Assembly: GCA_016792805.1 (NCBI GenBank)
Contig: JAEUHX010000021.1
Span: 39,968-103,967 of the forward strand
From: Planctomycetota bacterium
Lineage (GTDB): Bacteria > Planctomycetota > UBA1135 > JACQFD01
Length of the DNA stretch: 64,000 bases
Direction of reading: 5' to 3'
The notes below the pieces were generated by a model, which was given only the letters and a program-made list of their open reading frames with translations, was not told the DNA's origin and searched no databases. Of the stretch, positions 43,298 through 52,814 are shown piece by piece. A program made the translations under genes and the position numbers. Numbering within the stretch: position 1 is the stretch's first letter; each line of letters starts with the position of its first letter.

Positions 43298-45025
43298 TCA
43301 GCGGCGCCCGAACACGTTGGGATACCGGTAGTAGACCTCGAGCGTAAGCGTATTCAGCGCAGTGAGATACACGCGCCCACCTTCAAACGCCCACCGGTCC
43401 TCGGGCTCCCATGAGCCGTCGTCGCAGCGTTTGGGATCGCGATGCTGGCTCTCGACGAGCGCCTTGTTGAGGGCCGTCTTCCAGGGGTTCCAGAAAGCTC
43501 CCTTGCCGGCGCGCGGCGAATCGGGGCCGTCGAACTGGTTCAGCGCGAGCGATGCATAGTACCAATAATATGCATCGTTGGTCTTCTTGGCGACGCTGTA
43601 CTCCGGGAGATCGCGCGACATGAGCTTTGCTGCGATCTCGAGCATCGGATCTGAGATGTCGTGCTTTGCGAAGATCCGAACGCACATGCCGACGGCTTCG
43701 AGCGCGGGGTGGTTCTGATAGTCATCATTCTTGCCGGGGGCCTTCACTTGCTGGCCGGCCTCTTCGCGCCGTGTGTATCCGACGCGGCCGTTCGTCTTGT
43801 CCGTCACTTCCTCACAGAATTGGAGCGCGCCCTCGAGCGCCGACTGCGGAACCTTTAGATTGGCCATTTGTGCTGACTTGAGCGCCATGACCGCCCAGCC
43901 CGTGACGGAGATATCGCTGTCAGCGGAGCCGGGGCGATAGCGCCAACCGAGGTACCCGGTCCCTCCCGGTGCCGGGGTCTGACCGGAGACGAGGTTGTCG
44001 ACGGCCTTTTGTGCAGACTCCTTCCAGCCCGCGTTGCGCGAGAGCCCATAGGCTTCGGCGAGGGCGAGCGTGGCGACGGCCTGGTTGTAGCCCCACTTCG
44101 AATTGCCGATTGTCACAAAAGATCCCTGCTCGTCCTGCTGCGCGCGAAGCCACTGAACGGCGCTCTTCACCACATCGCCGGCACGGATCTTCCGCTGCGA
44201 GAACGGGTCGACCCAGATCTGATTCGAGCGCGAGTCGTAGCCGGCTCCGAGAAACGCGAGGAGCGCAAGCGCAGTCACGCCCACTTCGTGCTCGGGGTAG
44301 CCCTCGCCTCGGCATACTGTTCCGGATTGGCACAGATGAGTGAACGCACTCGGCGACCAGGATCCGTCAGCGCCTTGATGGCGCGCGAGCCAGCGAAGCC
44401 CGGAGTCGGCGGCCTGGATCACGGTCGTCGACGCGCGTTTTGTGGGAAGCATGCGAGTGTTCTGCATTCCGCCGAGACCGCCTCCCGCGCCTCCGCGGCC
44501 TCCGGGCGACGAACCGCCTCCGACCCCGATGGTGTCGAAAGGCGACTTTCCCGCTTCTCCGATGAGTCCATGGGTCGCTCCTTCGCCCTTCACCATTCCG
44601 TAGGGCTCATCGTTGTCCGTTTCGTAATGATCCGAGATCTTGAACTTCTCGGGCTCCATGACTTCGAAGATCTGTGAATCGTCCGGAAACACATCCGAGA
44701 CCATCTCCTCGACCTCCGCGTCCTGCTCATCGAAGATCTTCCGCATCTCCTCCGCGGTCGGGAGCACTTGCGCCTTGGGCGACTCGGCCAGCTGGATACT
44801 GAGGGGGCCGCCGGCCGCACCGCTGCGTCCATCGCCGCTGCCGAGCTTCCAGACCGTTGCCATGGCAAGCAGTGTCAAATTGATGGCGGCTGCGATCGCG
44901 AGGTACGGCGATTGGCGCGCCCGCGCGAGGAGCCAATCGTGCAGCGTGAAGCGCTCAAAGGCCGCCGAGCGGAATTGGGGCCGGAGCGGGGTTTCCGATT
45001 GAGAAGCATCGTGGGATTCACTCAT
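43298..45025 (-). CDS. Membrane-anchored prenyltransferase/squalene-oxidase-repeat (alpha-toroid) protein
   Basis: This 575-residue protein begins at ATG 45025 (MSESHDASQSETPLRPQF). A membrane helix (YLAIAAAINLTLLAMATVWK) lies near residue 40-60. An acidic segment (EEMRKIFDEQDAEVEEMVSD, about 90-110) and a Gly-rich linker (GVGGGSSPGGRGGAGGGLGG) precede the toroid with SGLRWLARHQGADGSWSPSA, VQWLRAQQDEQGSFVTIGN and GALQFCEEVTDKTNGRVGY. It is a paralogue of 39565-41136. No cyclase catalytic motif seen. The upstream in-frame extension to 45211 is Arg-rich and rejected. Confidence 0.77.
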   Translation of the reverse strand: MSESHDASQSETPLRPQFRSAAFERFTLHDWLLARARQSPYLAIAAAINLTLLAMATVWKLGSGDGRSGAAGGPLSIQLAESPKAQVLPTAEEMRKIFDEQDAEVEEMVSDVFPDDSQIFEVMEPEKFKISDHYETDNDEPYGMVKGEGATHGLIGEAGKSPFDTIGVGGGSSPGGRGGAGGGLGGMQNTRMLPTKRASTTVIQAADSGLRWLARHQGADGSWSPSAFTHLCQSGTVCRGEGYPEHEVGVTALALLAFLGAGYDSRSNQIWVDPFSQRKIRAGDVVKSAVQWLRAQQDEQGSFVTIGNSKWGYNQAVATLALAEAYGLSRNAGWKESAQKAVDNLVSGQTPAPGGTGYLGWRYRPGSADSDISVTGWAVMALKSAQMANLKVPQSALEGALQFCEEVTDKTNGRVGYTRREEAGQQVKAPGKNDDYQNHPALEAVGMCVRIFAKHDISDPMLEIAAKLMSRDLPEYSVAKKTNDAYYWYYASLALNQFDGPDSPRAGKGAFWNPWKTALNKALVESQHRDPKRCDDGSWEPEDRWAFEGGRVYLTALNTLTLEVYYRYPNVFGRR

Positions 45026-45255
45026 GGTCGGGGCTCCTGGGCCACCCTCAGCGGCCCGGCCCTTCCAACGCCGCATGGACGCCCGAGTTCGGAATGGCCC
45101 CGGCCGATCGCGGGGAAGCGCCCTCCCGCTACGAGGACGTCCGCGAACTCCTGCGCGGCGCGCGGCGTACCGGCCGACGCGCGAGGGACTGGCGGCCGGC
45201 AGGATCGGCACTCCTCTCCCGGTCGGCGGGCCTGCGAGTACACTCTTCGCGCCCT

Positions 45256-46398
45256 ATGCCCCTTCGATCTCTGGTGCCCCGCGAGCGCGTCGAAGCCGTG
45301 GCCGCACGCGCGGGCCTGGGCGCGATCGCCGCGAAGGTCTTCGACGGCGCGCGGCTCGATCTCGCCGACGCCCGCACGCTCTACGCCACGCCCCACCTGC
45401 ATGCGCTCGGGGCCATTGCCAACTGGCGCCGCGAGCAGCTGCACGGAGACCGCGCGTATTTCAACGTCAATCAACATATCAATTATACGAATATCTGCAA
45501 TAAGCTCTGCCGTTTTTGTGCGTTTCAGCGGCTGCCAGGCCAGCAAGGAGCTTATGTATTTTCTCCTGCGGAGGCAGCGGCACGAATTCGCCAGTACCTC
45601 GGCCAGCCGGTGACCGAAGTGCACATGGTGGCGGGGATCGATCCGAAGCTCCCCTATTCCTACTATCTCGATCTCGTGCGTGCCGTGAAGGAGGCGCGGC
45701 CATCGATCCATGTGAAGGCGTTCACGATGGTGGAGATCGAGCAAATTGTGAAAGTGGCGAAGAAGCCGATCGAGGATGTCTTCGCCGATCTGAAGGAAGC
45801 GGGCCTCGGCTCGCTCCCTGGCGGGGGCGCCGAGATTTTCGCCGAGCGCGTGCATCGGCTCCTTTTCCCTCTCAAGATCGGGGGCGCCCGATGGCTCGAG
45901 ATCGCGCGAGCAGCACACCGCTCGGGACTGCGCACCAACTGTACGATGCTCTACGGGCACATCGAAACGCCCGAGGAAAAGATCGATCACCTATTCCGGT
46001 TGCGGGCACTCCAGGATGAGACGGGAGGATTCCAGGCGTTCATCGCGCTCACGTTCCACCCGGATAACACAGATATCGAGGAGCTCCCCGCGCCGACCTC
46101 GGTCGACGACCTGCGGGAGATCGCGGTCGCGCGGCTTCTGCTGGACAATATTCCTCACGTGAAGGCCTACTGGATTCAGCTCGGGGTCGCGACTGCGCAA
46201 TTGGCCCTGGACTATGGCGCCGATGATTTGGATGGAACGGTGAAGGAGGAACGCATTTATCACGACGCCGGAGCGCAAACGCCGCAGGAGCTCGGGCGGG
46301 AGGACCTCGTGGAGCTGATCGAGGGCGCGGGACGCCGGCCCGTGGAGCGCGACACGCTGTATCGAGTGGTGCGCGAGGAGCCGGTGCGCGTTGGCTGA
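45256..46398 (+). CDS. mqnE: Aminodeoxyfutalosine synthase
   Basis: This 380-residue radical SAM enzyme joins S-adenosylmethionine to the chorismate-derived enol in the first committed step of the futalosine pathway. The cluster motif is C81-x3-C85-x2-C88 (CNKLCRFCAF), after FNVNQHINYTNI. GIDPKLPYSYYLDL, GLGSLPGGGAEIF and ALTFHPDNTDIEELP are conserved. ATG at 45256 is the natural start; the frame extends upstream to 45094 with Arg-rich sequence. The next gene starts inside its stop region, so they form a translational unit. Confidence 0.93.
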   Translation: MPLRSLVPRERVEAVAARAGLGAIAAKVFDGARLDLADARTLYATPHLHALGAIANWRREQLHGDRAYFNVNQHINYTNICNKLCRFCAFQRLPGQQGAYVFSPAEAAARIRQYLGQPVTEVHMVAGIDPKLPYSYYLDLVRAVKEARPSIHVKAFTMVEIEQIVKVAKKPIEDVFADLKEAGLGSLPGGGAEIFAERVHRLLFPLKIGGARWLEIARAAHRSGLRTNCTMLYGHIETPEEKIDHLFRLRALQDETGGFQAFIALTFHPDNTDIEELPAPTSVDDLREIAVARLLLDNIPHVKAYWIQLGVATAQLALDYGADDLDGTVKEERIYHDAGAQTPQELGREDLVELIEGAGRRPVERDTLYRVVREEPVRVG

Positions 46399-47314
46399 AC
46401 CGCGAAACGAGTCGGGCGCGGCCACAGCGACGCCTCGGCCGGCGTCGCCGGCGTCGTCACCGCGCGAGTGCGAGGAGGAGTCGCCGCGCGATCATTTGAT
46501 CGCGACCGTGATTCGAATTTCCGTCGGGCTTCTGACGACGGTGGCAGGATTTGTGGGAGCGATCGCGGCTTGTATTGCATTCGCAACGCATGCGGAGCTT
46601 CCGCTCGGCCTTGAGAAGACTCTCCAGGAGCCGATGCTTGCGCGATTCGGAGTGCTCGGGCTCTCGATCGCCGCGGCTGTCGGCGGAACGCTGCTGCTAC
46701 GGCACGTCGCGGCCGGAGCGCCGCTCACATCGGGGACGTGGTGTGTCGTGGCGGCGATCGCGAGCCGGCCGGGAGTGCGATTCAATTATGCGGAGCCGGC
46801 AGAGCTGCCGTTGGTCACTTTCCCGACGGCGGGCCGCTCGGTTTCGACGATTGTGGTGTTCGCCGCCGCGGTTTCACTGGCGTTGCTGACGCATACCTAC
46901 TGCCGCGCATCCCGAAGGCAGATCTCGAAGCTCTATTCGACCGTGGGCGAGAACCTCGTTGGAGCTTCGTTCCTGGTGGCAGGAATTGTTGCTGCGGTCA
47001 CCTTTCGCATCGACGCGTCGACAGTGGGGCGCGCCGCCTATGAGCGGGCGCTCGTGCCGATGCTTGGGGCAACGATCGCGCTCGAGACGATCGGCTTCGG
47101 CGTGCTGGCCGGCTGGGCGATTGCACGCGCCCTTGCCATTGCGGTCTTCGTGGCGACTGCCGCAGGCGCGCTGCTCCCCGATCTGTTCTTGGATCGGCTC
47201 GTCGTGGAGCCGCCGCTTTTGTGGGCGCCTGTGTGCGTCGCTGCGGCGCTGGCGCTGCTGCTTCCCCGCATGCACGAGCCGTCGGGGCTTTCGAAGGTGC
47301 ATCCGCCGAGTTGA
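46391..47314 (+). CDS. Polytopic membrane protein of unknown function
   Basis: This 307-residue protein has about eight hydrophobic helices in an even spread (for example GLLTTVAGFVGAIAACIAFA, LGLSIAAAVGGTLLLRHVAA, TIVVFAAAVSLALLTHTYC). The first 35 residues are Pro/Ser/Glu-rich and probably cytosolic. No family recognised. It begins with TTG at 46391, overlapping the mqnE stop by 8 bp, which indicates coupling. A menaquinone-related role is not implied beyond position. Confidence 0.65.
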   Translation: MAEPRNESGAATATPRPASPASSPRECEEESPRDHLIATVIRISVGLLTTVAGFVGAIAACIAFATHAELPLGLEKTLQEPMLARFGVLGLSIAAAVGGTLLLRHVAAGAPLTSGTWCVVAAIASRPGVRFNYAEPAELPLVTFPTAGRSVSTIVVFAAAVSLALLTHTYCRASRRQISKLYSTVGENLVGASFLVAGIVAAVTFRIDASTVGRAAYERALVPMLGATIALETIGFGVLAGWAIARALAIAVFVATAAGALLPDLFLDRLVVEPPLLWAPVCVAAALALLLPRMHEPSGLSKVHPPS

Positions 47315-47347
47315 AGCGGCTCGGGGAGTGTGGGACGCTGCGCCGCC

Positions 47348-47701
47348 ATGGCGCGAACTCCGATGCAGGTGATGGGGCGAATCGCAGTATTGGCTGCGGG
47401 GACGGTCGCCTGCGCAGCCATGTCGAGCTATCTCGTGATCGCGAGCGCGGAAAGGCGCCTCGTCCTGCGCCTCGATCTCAATGATTGGAAGTTGCTCTTT
47501 TTATGGCCTTCCGTCATCGCCTTCCCCTTCGTACTGCTGATCCTGTGGCCCGTGCGGCTCGTTCGGGCGATTCCCATCGTGATGATGACGTGCGCAATGG
47601 TGAGTCTGATCTCCGGCCAGTTCGCCGGCCCGATGTCTTTATTTGTGGTGCTCTTCGCCGGCGTCGGCGCTATGATCTACTGCCGCTCCCGCGCACAGTA
47701 A
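47348..47701 (+). CDS. Small membrane protein of unknown function
   Basis: A 117-residue protein with four hydrophobic segments (IAVLAAGTVACAAMSSYLVI, LLFLWPSVIAFPFVLLILWP, AIPIVMMTCAMVSLI, MSLFVVLFAGVGAMIYC). ATG at 47348 is preferred over GTG at 47330. It follows the previous membrane gene by 33 bp and probably belongs to the mqnE operon. The dispersed repeat copy B lies 51 bp downstream. Confidence 0.6.
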   Translation: MARTPMQVMGRIAVLAAGTVACAAMSSYLVIASAERRLVLRLDLNDWKLLFLWPSVIAFPFVLLILWPVRLVRAIPIVMMTCAMVSLISGQFAGPMSLFVVLFAGVGAMIYCRSRAQ

Positions 47702-48041
47702 ATCTCGCGTGCAGTGTTCTCGGAAACGCTGAACTGCCGTGGGGCGGACGGCAGAGGACGTTTCAAAAGTGCTCCGCAGAGCGAGCACGAGGAGTCGTCG
47801 TCCAGCGCAAGGAGCCTATGCCCAGGCGTAACCAAGGAGTTACGACGAGGACGAGGCGACGCAGCGATGGGTGACGAGGCCCGCGCGCTGCTCGGATGAT
47901 TTTTGAGACGTCCTCCGTGCGTCGCCCCATGACGAGAGGCGGGCCCCGTGCGACGAGCTATCGGTCGTCGGTTACTTCATCCGCGCGCGCGGGCTCTTCG
48001 CAAGGAAGTCAATGAAACGGGTCACTCTCGTCCTAGTTCAA
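47702..48041. other. Intergenic region, 340 bp, with repeat copy B
   Basis: This separates convergent genes (ends of 47348-47701 and of 48042-49598). Apart from the repeat at 47753-47916 nothing structured was recognised. Open frames here are repeat-derived or short. Confidence 0.6.
47753..47916. repeat. Dispersed 164-bp element with inverted ends, copy B
   Basis: Matches copy A (6394-6557) at 138 of 164 positions without gaps. The right end GACGTCCTCC is identical in both. The left end reads AGAGGACGTTTCAAAAG, complementary to the right-end TTTTGAGACGTCCTC with few mismatches. Both copies lie at the 3' side of a gene in a gap of 300-600 bp. Confidence 0.8.
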
Positions 48042-49598
48042 TCAGAGCTTCGGCTCACGCGGGAGCAGCACGAACATCGTCTTCGGCCCGAGACGAGACT
48101 CTTCGGTTTGGAATGCAACTTTTGCTGGGTCGCTCGATTCCGACAGGCGCACGAGCGAGTACTCCGTCGGAGCGCGCAAGAAAAGTCGCATTTGAGTTCC
48201 GGTCGCTTGGGACGCGACGCGAAGCCGATCCACATGCGCTCTCAGCTCTTCCGCCGAGCCCGCCTCGATCTGTACGACCTGCCGGCGAGAGACGCCCGAG
48301 AGCACGCGGAAGGTGGAGCGCACCGATTGTAAGTTCGGCGCAAAATTCCGCGCCTCGAGGTCGCCGTCGAAGACCGCGACTTCGTCCAGCTGTGATACCA
48401 ACTGTGCAGCTTGCCGGAACGCGGCGGCGCGAACCCGCGACTCCTCGGCGAGCGGCCTGTAATCGCGCGTGAACTCGGCCTGCTGCTCCATCAACAATCC
48501 GGCGAGCATGGCACCAAGGACGGGGAGCGCCGCGCGGTGCGAGAGTCGGTCGCCCAGGATGTGGATCCCGAGCGCTGCGATGCCGGCCGCGAAGGGGATT
48601 CCGAAGTACGCAAATCGCTGCCGGATCGTCGAACCCTCCACCGGGAGGAACGGCCCGAGCGCGATGAGGAGCGCCGCGAGCAGGGCGTACGCGCGCCAGC
48701 GCTCGGTCGAGCGTCCGCGCGTCGCGATCCAGAGCGCGGCGACCAAGACGCCTGCGCCCGCCAGAAGATGAACGCCGCGGTATTCCGTCAGATCGAGCGG
48801 AATCGGCGGAAGCACCAAGCGCTCGAAGCTCAATAAAAGCCGCGTTGCCATCGGAGTCGCTTCGAAGCGGTATTCCGGTCCACGCAGCGCCGATGGAATG
48901 CCTCTCCACAGGAAGAACGCCAGCCCGGCCGCCACCAGCGTTCCGATACGAACCAAGAATCCGCGTGTTCTGTAAGCTCCCGACCCGCCCCGATTGAATT
49001 CGAGCAGCAGCGCGAGCGGAGCCGCCGCGATCCAATGCTCGCGAAGCGGCGCCGCGCAGGCGAAGCAGAGAAGCGCCGCGATCCATGGGATCCACCGGTT
49101 GGTCTCGACGGCGCGATCATACAGAAGCAGCCCGAGATACAAGAAAAACGCCACCAGCGGATAGACGAACGTGCTGATCGTGTGCACCACCTCGCTGCTC
49201 GCAGGAGCGACCGCAAAGAGCGCCGCAACCACCCAACGGAGGTCGGGGCGGCGGAGCATCCGGCCCACCAGCGTGCTCGCCAGGATCGCGTTTGCTCCAT
49301 GAAGCACCATGAGCGTGAGCCGATAGGGCCAGGCGTACTCCTCACCGAAAAGTGAGTATGCGGTGTCGAAGACCACGCCCGTCGTCGGACGGTAAGTCGG
49401 AAAATTGCGAAGGGACTCGACCTCGCCGCTTCCGAACTTCCCGATGGAGAGCCAGTCGAAATCCGACGGCAGAAAATAGTAAGGAAGGCTGGGCCCGAAG
49501 GTCGCGCCGACGAGCGCCGCCACCATCAGGATCTCAAGAATCTGCCGGCGCAGGCCGAGGCCGTCGGAGGCCTGCGGCTCGATCACGGGCGCACTCAC
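48042..49598 (-). CDS. Polytopic membrane protein (GT-C-like topology)
   Basis: This 518-residue protein has about ten membrane helices over residues 20-360, with a polar loop after the first helix (YYFLPSDFDWLSIGKFGSGE) containing acidic residues as in GT-C glycosyltransferases or PMT-like proteins. A soluble C-terminal domain of about 140 residues (LDEVAVFDGDLEARNFAPNL) follows. It starts with GTG at 49598, overlapping the xseA stop (GTGA). No family was recognised with confidence; a lipid-linked sugar transfer role is only a hypothesis. Confidence 0.65.
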   Translation of the reverse strand: MSAPVIEPQASDGLGLRRQILEILMVAALVGATFGPSLPYYFLPSDFDWLSIGKFGSGEVESLRNFPTYRPTTGVVFDTAYSLFGEEYAWPYRLTLMVLHGANAILASTLVGRMLRRPDLRWVVAALFAVAPASSEVVHTISTFVYPLVAFFLYLGLLLYDRAVETNRWIPWIAALLCFACAAPLREHWIAAAPLALLLEFNRGGSGAYRTRGFLVRIGTLVAAGLAFFLWRGIPSALRGPEYRFEATPMATRLLLSFERLVLPPIPLDLTEYRGVHLLAGAGVLVAALWIATRGRSTERWRAYALLAALLIALGPFLPVEGSTIRQRFAYFGIPFAAGIAALGIHILGDRLSHRAALPVLGAMLAGLLMEQQAEFTRDYRPLAEESRVRAAAFRQAAQLVSQLDEVAVFDGDLEARNFAPNLQSVRSTFRVLSGVSRRQVVQIEAGSAEELRAHVDRLRVASQATGTQMRLFLRAPTEYSLVRLSESSDPAKVAFQTEESRLGPKTMFVLLPREPKL

Positions 49599-51037
49599 GA
49601 TGCCGCCTCACTCGGGCGCTCCGGTGCCACCGAAGTGACGCGCGATTGGAAAGCCCCGTGCGCGAGCCTTGTTTCGACGAGGTCGCCCTCGCGCACCTGA
49701 CTTGCATCGGTAAGAAACTGCGCCCGCCCCTCAACGCGCGCGAGCGAGTAACCACGCCCGAGCACCGCCACGGGCGACACCGCCTCGAGCGTCGCCGCCG
49801 CGAGGCTGATCCCGCGCTCCGCGCGCTCGACGGCGGTCTTCGAGGCCGCTGCCAGCGCCGCTGCGATTTGTTCAAATCGCCGCTGCTGATCCGCGACGCG
49901 CACAAGCGGCGACGCCGCCGCGAGCCGGGTGCGAAGCGACTCCCACTCGGAGCCGCGCGCCGTCGCCGAATCGCGAAGGGCCTGCGCCATCTGTTGTGAG
50001 ATCGATTCCAAATCCAGTTGGAACTGCTCGAGGAGCGCCTCCGGCCCGGCCAAGGCCGAGGACTCCAGAATGTGCCTCCACTCGGTTTCGCCGTCGGCGA
50101 CCCGACGGTCCATCGCTTCCGCCATGCGCTCGCCGAGATGCCATAAATCACTCGAGAGTGCCGCGCGGTCGGGCACCAGCACATTTGCTGCATCGGTGGG
50201 CGTCTTCGCCCGCCGATCGGCCACGAGATCGGCAATGGTGGTATCAATCTCGTGACCGACGCCCGTGACGACCGGAACGGCGCACTCGGCGATCGCGCGA
50301 GCAACCGCCTCCGAATTGAACGCCGCCAGATCCTCTATGCTTCCGCCGCCGCGCACGACGGCGACGGCGTCGAGCCCGAGGGCCTCCGCCCGCTCCGAAA
50401 GCTTACGAATCGCTCCGGCCACGCTCTCATCGGCTCCGGCTCCCTGCACTTGCGTCGGCGCCACGACGACGCGGCTCGGCCATCGCTCATGCAAGTGTTT
50501 CAAAAAGTCACGAATCGCGGCACCGTCGCGGCTCGTCACAAGGCCAATCGCCCGCGGCAGGAAGGGCAGCGCGCGCTTGCGCGAAGCCTCGAAGAGCCCC
50601 TCCGCCAACAGCTTCTTTCGAAGCTGCTCGAAGGCTGCGGCCGCCGCGCCGATCCCTTGCAATACCACTCGATCGATCACCATCGAGAGCTCGCCGCGGG
50701 GAGCATACAATTCCACGTTGCCATGGGCGACCACGGCCGCGCCGTTCTCGAGCGCAAAGCCGAGTCGTGTCACGGAGCTGCGCCACATTTTCGCGCGCAG
50801 CATCGAGACGGAGTCCTTCAGCGAAAAGTAAGCATGGCCGGAGGGCGCGAGCCCGCGAAAGTCGGCGATTTCGCCCGCGACCCACACGCCGGCGAACGGC
50901 GGCTCGACGCGCTGCTTGAGCTTCGCCACAAGCTCGCTCACGCCGAGCGGTTCGCCGGACGTCCCGGCGCGACTGGCGCTTTCGCCGAAGGACGGCGACG
51001 GTTCGGAGGAGCCGTCGAAGAGCGATCGAGCTGCCAT
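49595..51037 (-). CDS. xseA: Exodeoxyribonuclease VII large subunit
   Basis: This 480-residue protein has the N-terminal OB-fold (VWVAGEIADFRGLAPSGHAY), the catalytic-domain motifs GLVTSRDGAAIRDFLKHL and VAVVRGGGSIEDLAAFNSE, VPVVTGVGHEIDTTIADLVA, and a long coiled coil to the C-terminus, ending with AVLGRGYSLARV. With XseB it degrades single-stranded DNA. No xseB is visible nearby. ATG at 51037 (MAARSLFDGSSEPSPSF) gives a short Ser-rich lead; family length is about 400-480, so this is full length. Confidence 0.93.
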   Translation of the reverse strand: MAARSLFDGSSEPSPSFGESASRAGTSGEPLGVSELVAKLKQRVEPPFAGVWVAGEIADFRGLAPSGHAYFSLKDSVSMLRAKMWRSSVTRLGFALENGAAVVAHGNVELYAPRGELSMVIDRVVLQGIGAAAAAFEQLRKKLLAEGLFEASRKRALPFLPRAIGLVTSRDGAAIRDFLKHLHERWPSRVVVAPTQVQGAGADESVAGAIRKLSERAEALGLDAVAVVRGGGSIEDLAAFNSEAVARAIAECAVPVVTGVGHEIDTTIADLVADRRAKTPTDAANVLVPDRAALSSDLWHLGERMAEAMDRRVADGETEWRHILESSALAGPEALLEQFQLDLESISQQMAQALRDSATARGSEWESLRTRLAAASPLVRVADQQRRFEQIAAALAAASKTAVERAERGISLAAATLEAVSPVAVLGRGYSLARVEGRAQFLTDASQVREGDLVETRLAHGAFQSRVTSVAPERPSEAAS

Positions 51038-51104
51038 GCGGGAGGTGCGGAACGAAGAGGAGGCGCCGCGCCGGAAAGAGCGAGCTCCCGGCGGCGCCAG
51101 AACT

Positions 51105-52814
51105 CTACCCCTTCCGCACCGGCAGCGGCGAATCGCCCCCGACCAGCTCCGTGGCATCGACCTCGGGAATCAGAATCCGCAGCTTTCCACCCGGGAAAGG
51201 GACGAGGCGGCCCTGGCTGCCCCGGGAACCATCCTCGAGCTCGATCTCGAGGCGGCGCTCACGCTCCCGATGGTGGAGCGTCGCAGTGCGAGCCTGCAGG
51301 GTCTGGTCGACCTGCGGCACCGTGACACCGCGCGGCTGCACGAGGGAGACCATTCGAATGCCGAGGAGCTGGCCGTCGGCGACGCTTGCGATCGACTCGA
51401 CGCGGTAGCGCCCGTAGGACGTGTGCCGATCGAGGAGCAGGTTGAGCCGCTCCATCGCAGCGCGTGCATCGGCGGGCATCGGCGCCGTGCGCCCGACGTC
51501 GGCCACGGCTCCGGGGAGTAGCTCGGGAAGGCGGCGGCGCCAGGAGTTCGGATCGACGGCGGTGAGCTCGAGCGCTCTTGTTATAAAAGGTGTGCGCAGG
51601 GAGCCATTCACTTCGTAACCGTCCTGGAGCTGGACGCGGAGCTTCGGATCGGCGTCGGACTCGAGCAGCGACATACGCTTCGCATAGACGAAGCCGGCGG
51701 GACGCCCCTTCTCGTTGTAGCGGGTAAAGTAAGCATCACAAATCTCTGATCCGAGGCGCCCGCCCGCCTCAAGGAGCCGCAAGCTGAATCCGGCTCCGTA
51801 GGCGAGAAGCCCGTTCAGCTCGAGGATCGCGTCTTTTGTGAGCGGTACGGCGCTGGGAGTCGCGCTCGGAGCCGCCGACTCCGCGCCTCCCTCCGTCGGC
51901 GCGGCCACGGCGGCGGTCGGAGCCGGCTCGCTGACCTGAGCCGTGGGAAGATTCGTCAGGTTCTCTGCGGGGTTCTCGGCCGCCGGCTGCGACTCCGGCT
52001 TCGCCGTTGCTTCGGTAACCTTCGCCGCCGCCTGCCCGCGCTGCTTCTCCTCGATCAGCGCGAGCACGCGCTGAATTCCCGCTTCACCGTCCTGCACGCG
52101 CTGCTGGTACTCGGCGATTTGTCGCATCGCCTCGTCGCGCTGGCGGCGCAGCGTGTCGAGCTCCGATTGAGTTGCACTCTTCTCCTCCTCGCGCTGCTTC
52201 GCCTCCTGGGCCACCTCATCGGCCTTGCGCTGCGCCGCTTCGAGTTTCGATTCGTAGCTTTGTCGGTCGGCGAGCGCATCGCGAAACGCCAGCGTGAGCC
52301 GCTCGAGCTCCGCCTCGCGGTCGCGCCGGGCGGAGTCGCGCTCGGATTGAAGAGCAGTCTTTACAGTTTGCGCGAGCGCTTCGTGACTTTCGCTGCGAAC
52401 TTTGAGCGCGGAAGAGACCGCAAAAAGCGCGACGGCCGCCGCGCCGAGGACGGCTGCCGCCATCACAAATCCCCAGATCCGCGCTCGGCGAGCGCGCCCC
52501 TCGGCCGCCGCGCGCTGCTTCGATGATTCGTCGACGGCCTCCAGCAGCCGCTGCTGCGTCGCGGCGACGGCGCGAAATGTTTCATTCAGCCCCGAGACAT
52601 TCTTCAGCAATAAATCGGTGCGCTCCGCGCGCTCGACCGATTCACGGAGCGCCCGCTGGTTCTCGGCCAGCGCCTGCAGCACGGCCGCCGCGCTCACGAC
52701 GGCGCGCTCGAGGTCCTCGCGGCTCGCACCCTTCGGCACGAGCGCGCCTTCGGGAGCTGGCGGCCGTCCCTCGGGGAGCTCCGCCTCGTCGGGGCGCGGC
52801 GCGTCGTCGCTCAC
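51105..52814 (-). CDS. Membrane-anchored coiled-coil protein of unknown function
   Basis: This 569-residue protein starts with GTG at 52814, overlapping the upstream stop (GTGA). A Pro/Glu-rich N-terminus precedes a helical stretch (about 30-105), a membrane helix (IWGFVMAAAVLGAAAVALFA, about 113-132) and a long coiled coil (about 140-275, for example EAAQRKADEVAQEAKQREEE). An Ala/Pro/Glu linker (about 275-335) leads to a C-terminal alpha/beta domain of about 230 residues. The family was not recognised. The order suggests an envelope-spanning protein whose C-terminal domain is on the outside. Confidence 0.7.
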   Translation of the reverse strand: MSDDAPRPDEAELPEGRPPAPEGALVPKGASREDLERAVVSAAAVLQALAENQRALRESVERAERTDLLLKNVSGLNETFRAVAATQQRLLEAVDESSKQRAAAEGRARRARIWGFVMAAAVLGAAAVALFAVSSALKVRSESHEALAQTVKTALQSERDSARRDREAELERLTLAFRDALADRQSYESKLEAAQRKADEVAQEAKQREEEKSATQSELDTLRRQRDEAMRQIAEYQQRVQDGEAGIQRVLALIEEKQRGQAAAKVTEATAKPESQPAAENPAENLTNLPTAQVSEPAPTAAVAAPTEGGAESAAPSATPSAVPLTKDAILELNGLLAYGAGFSLRLLEAGGRLGSEICDAYFTRYNEKGRPAGFVYAKRMSLLESDADPKLRVQLQDGYEVNGSLRTPFITRALELTAVDPNSWRRRLPELLPGAVADVGRTAPMPADARAAMERLNLLLDRHTSYGRYRVESIASVADGQLLGIRMVSLVQPRGVTVPQVDQTLQARTATLHHRERERRLEIELEDGSRGSQGRLVPFPGGKLRILIPEVDATELVGGDSPLPVRKG

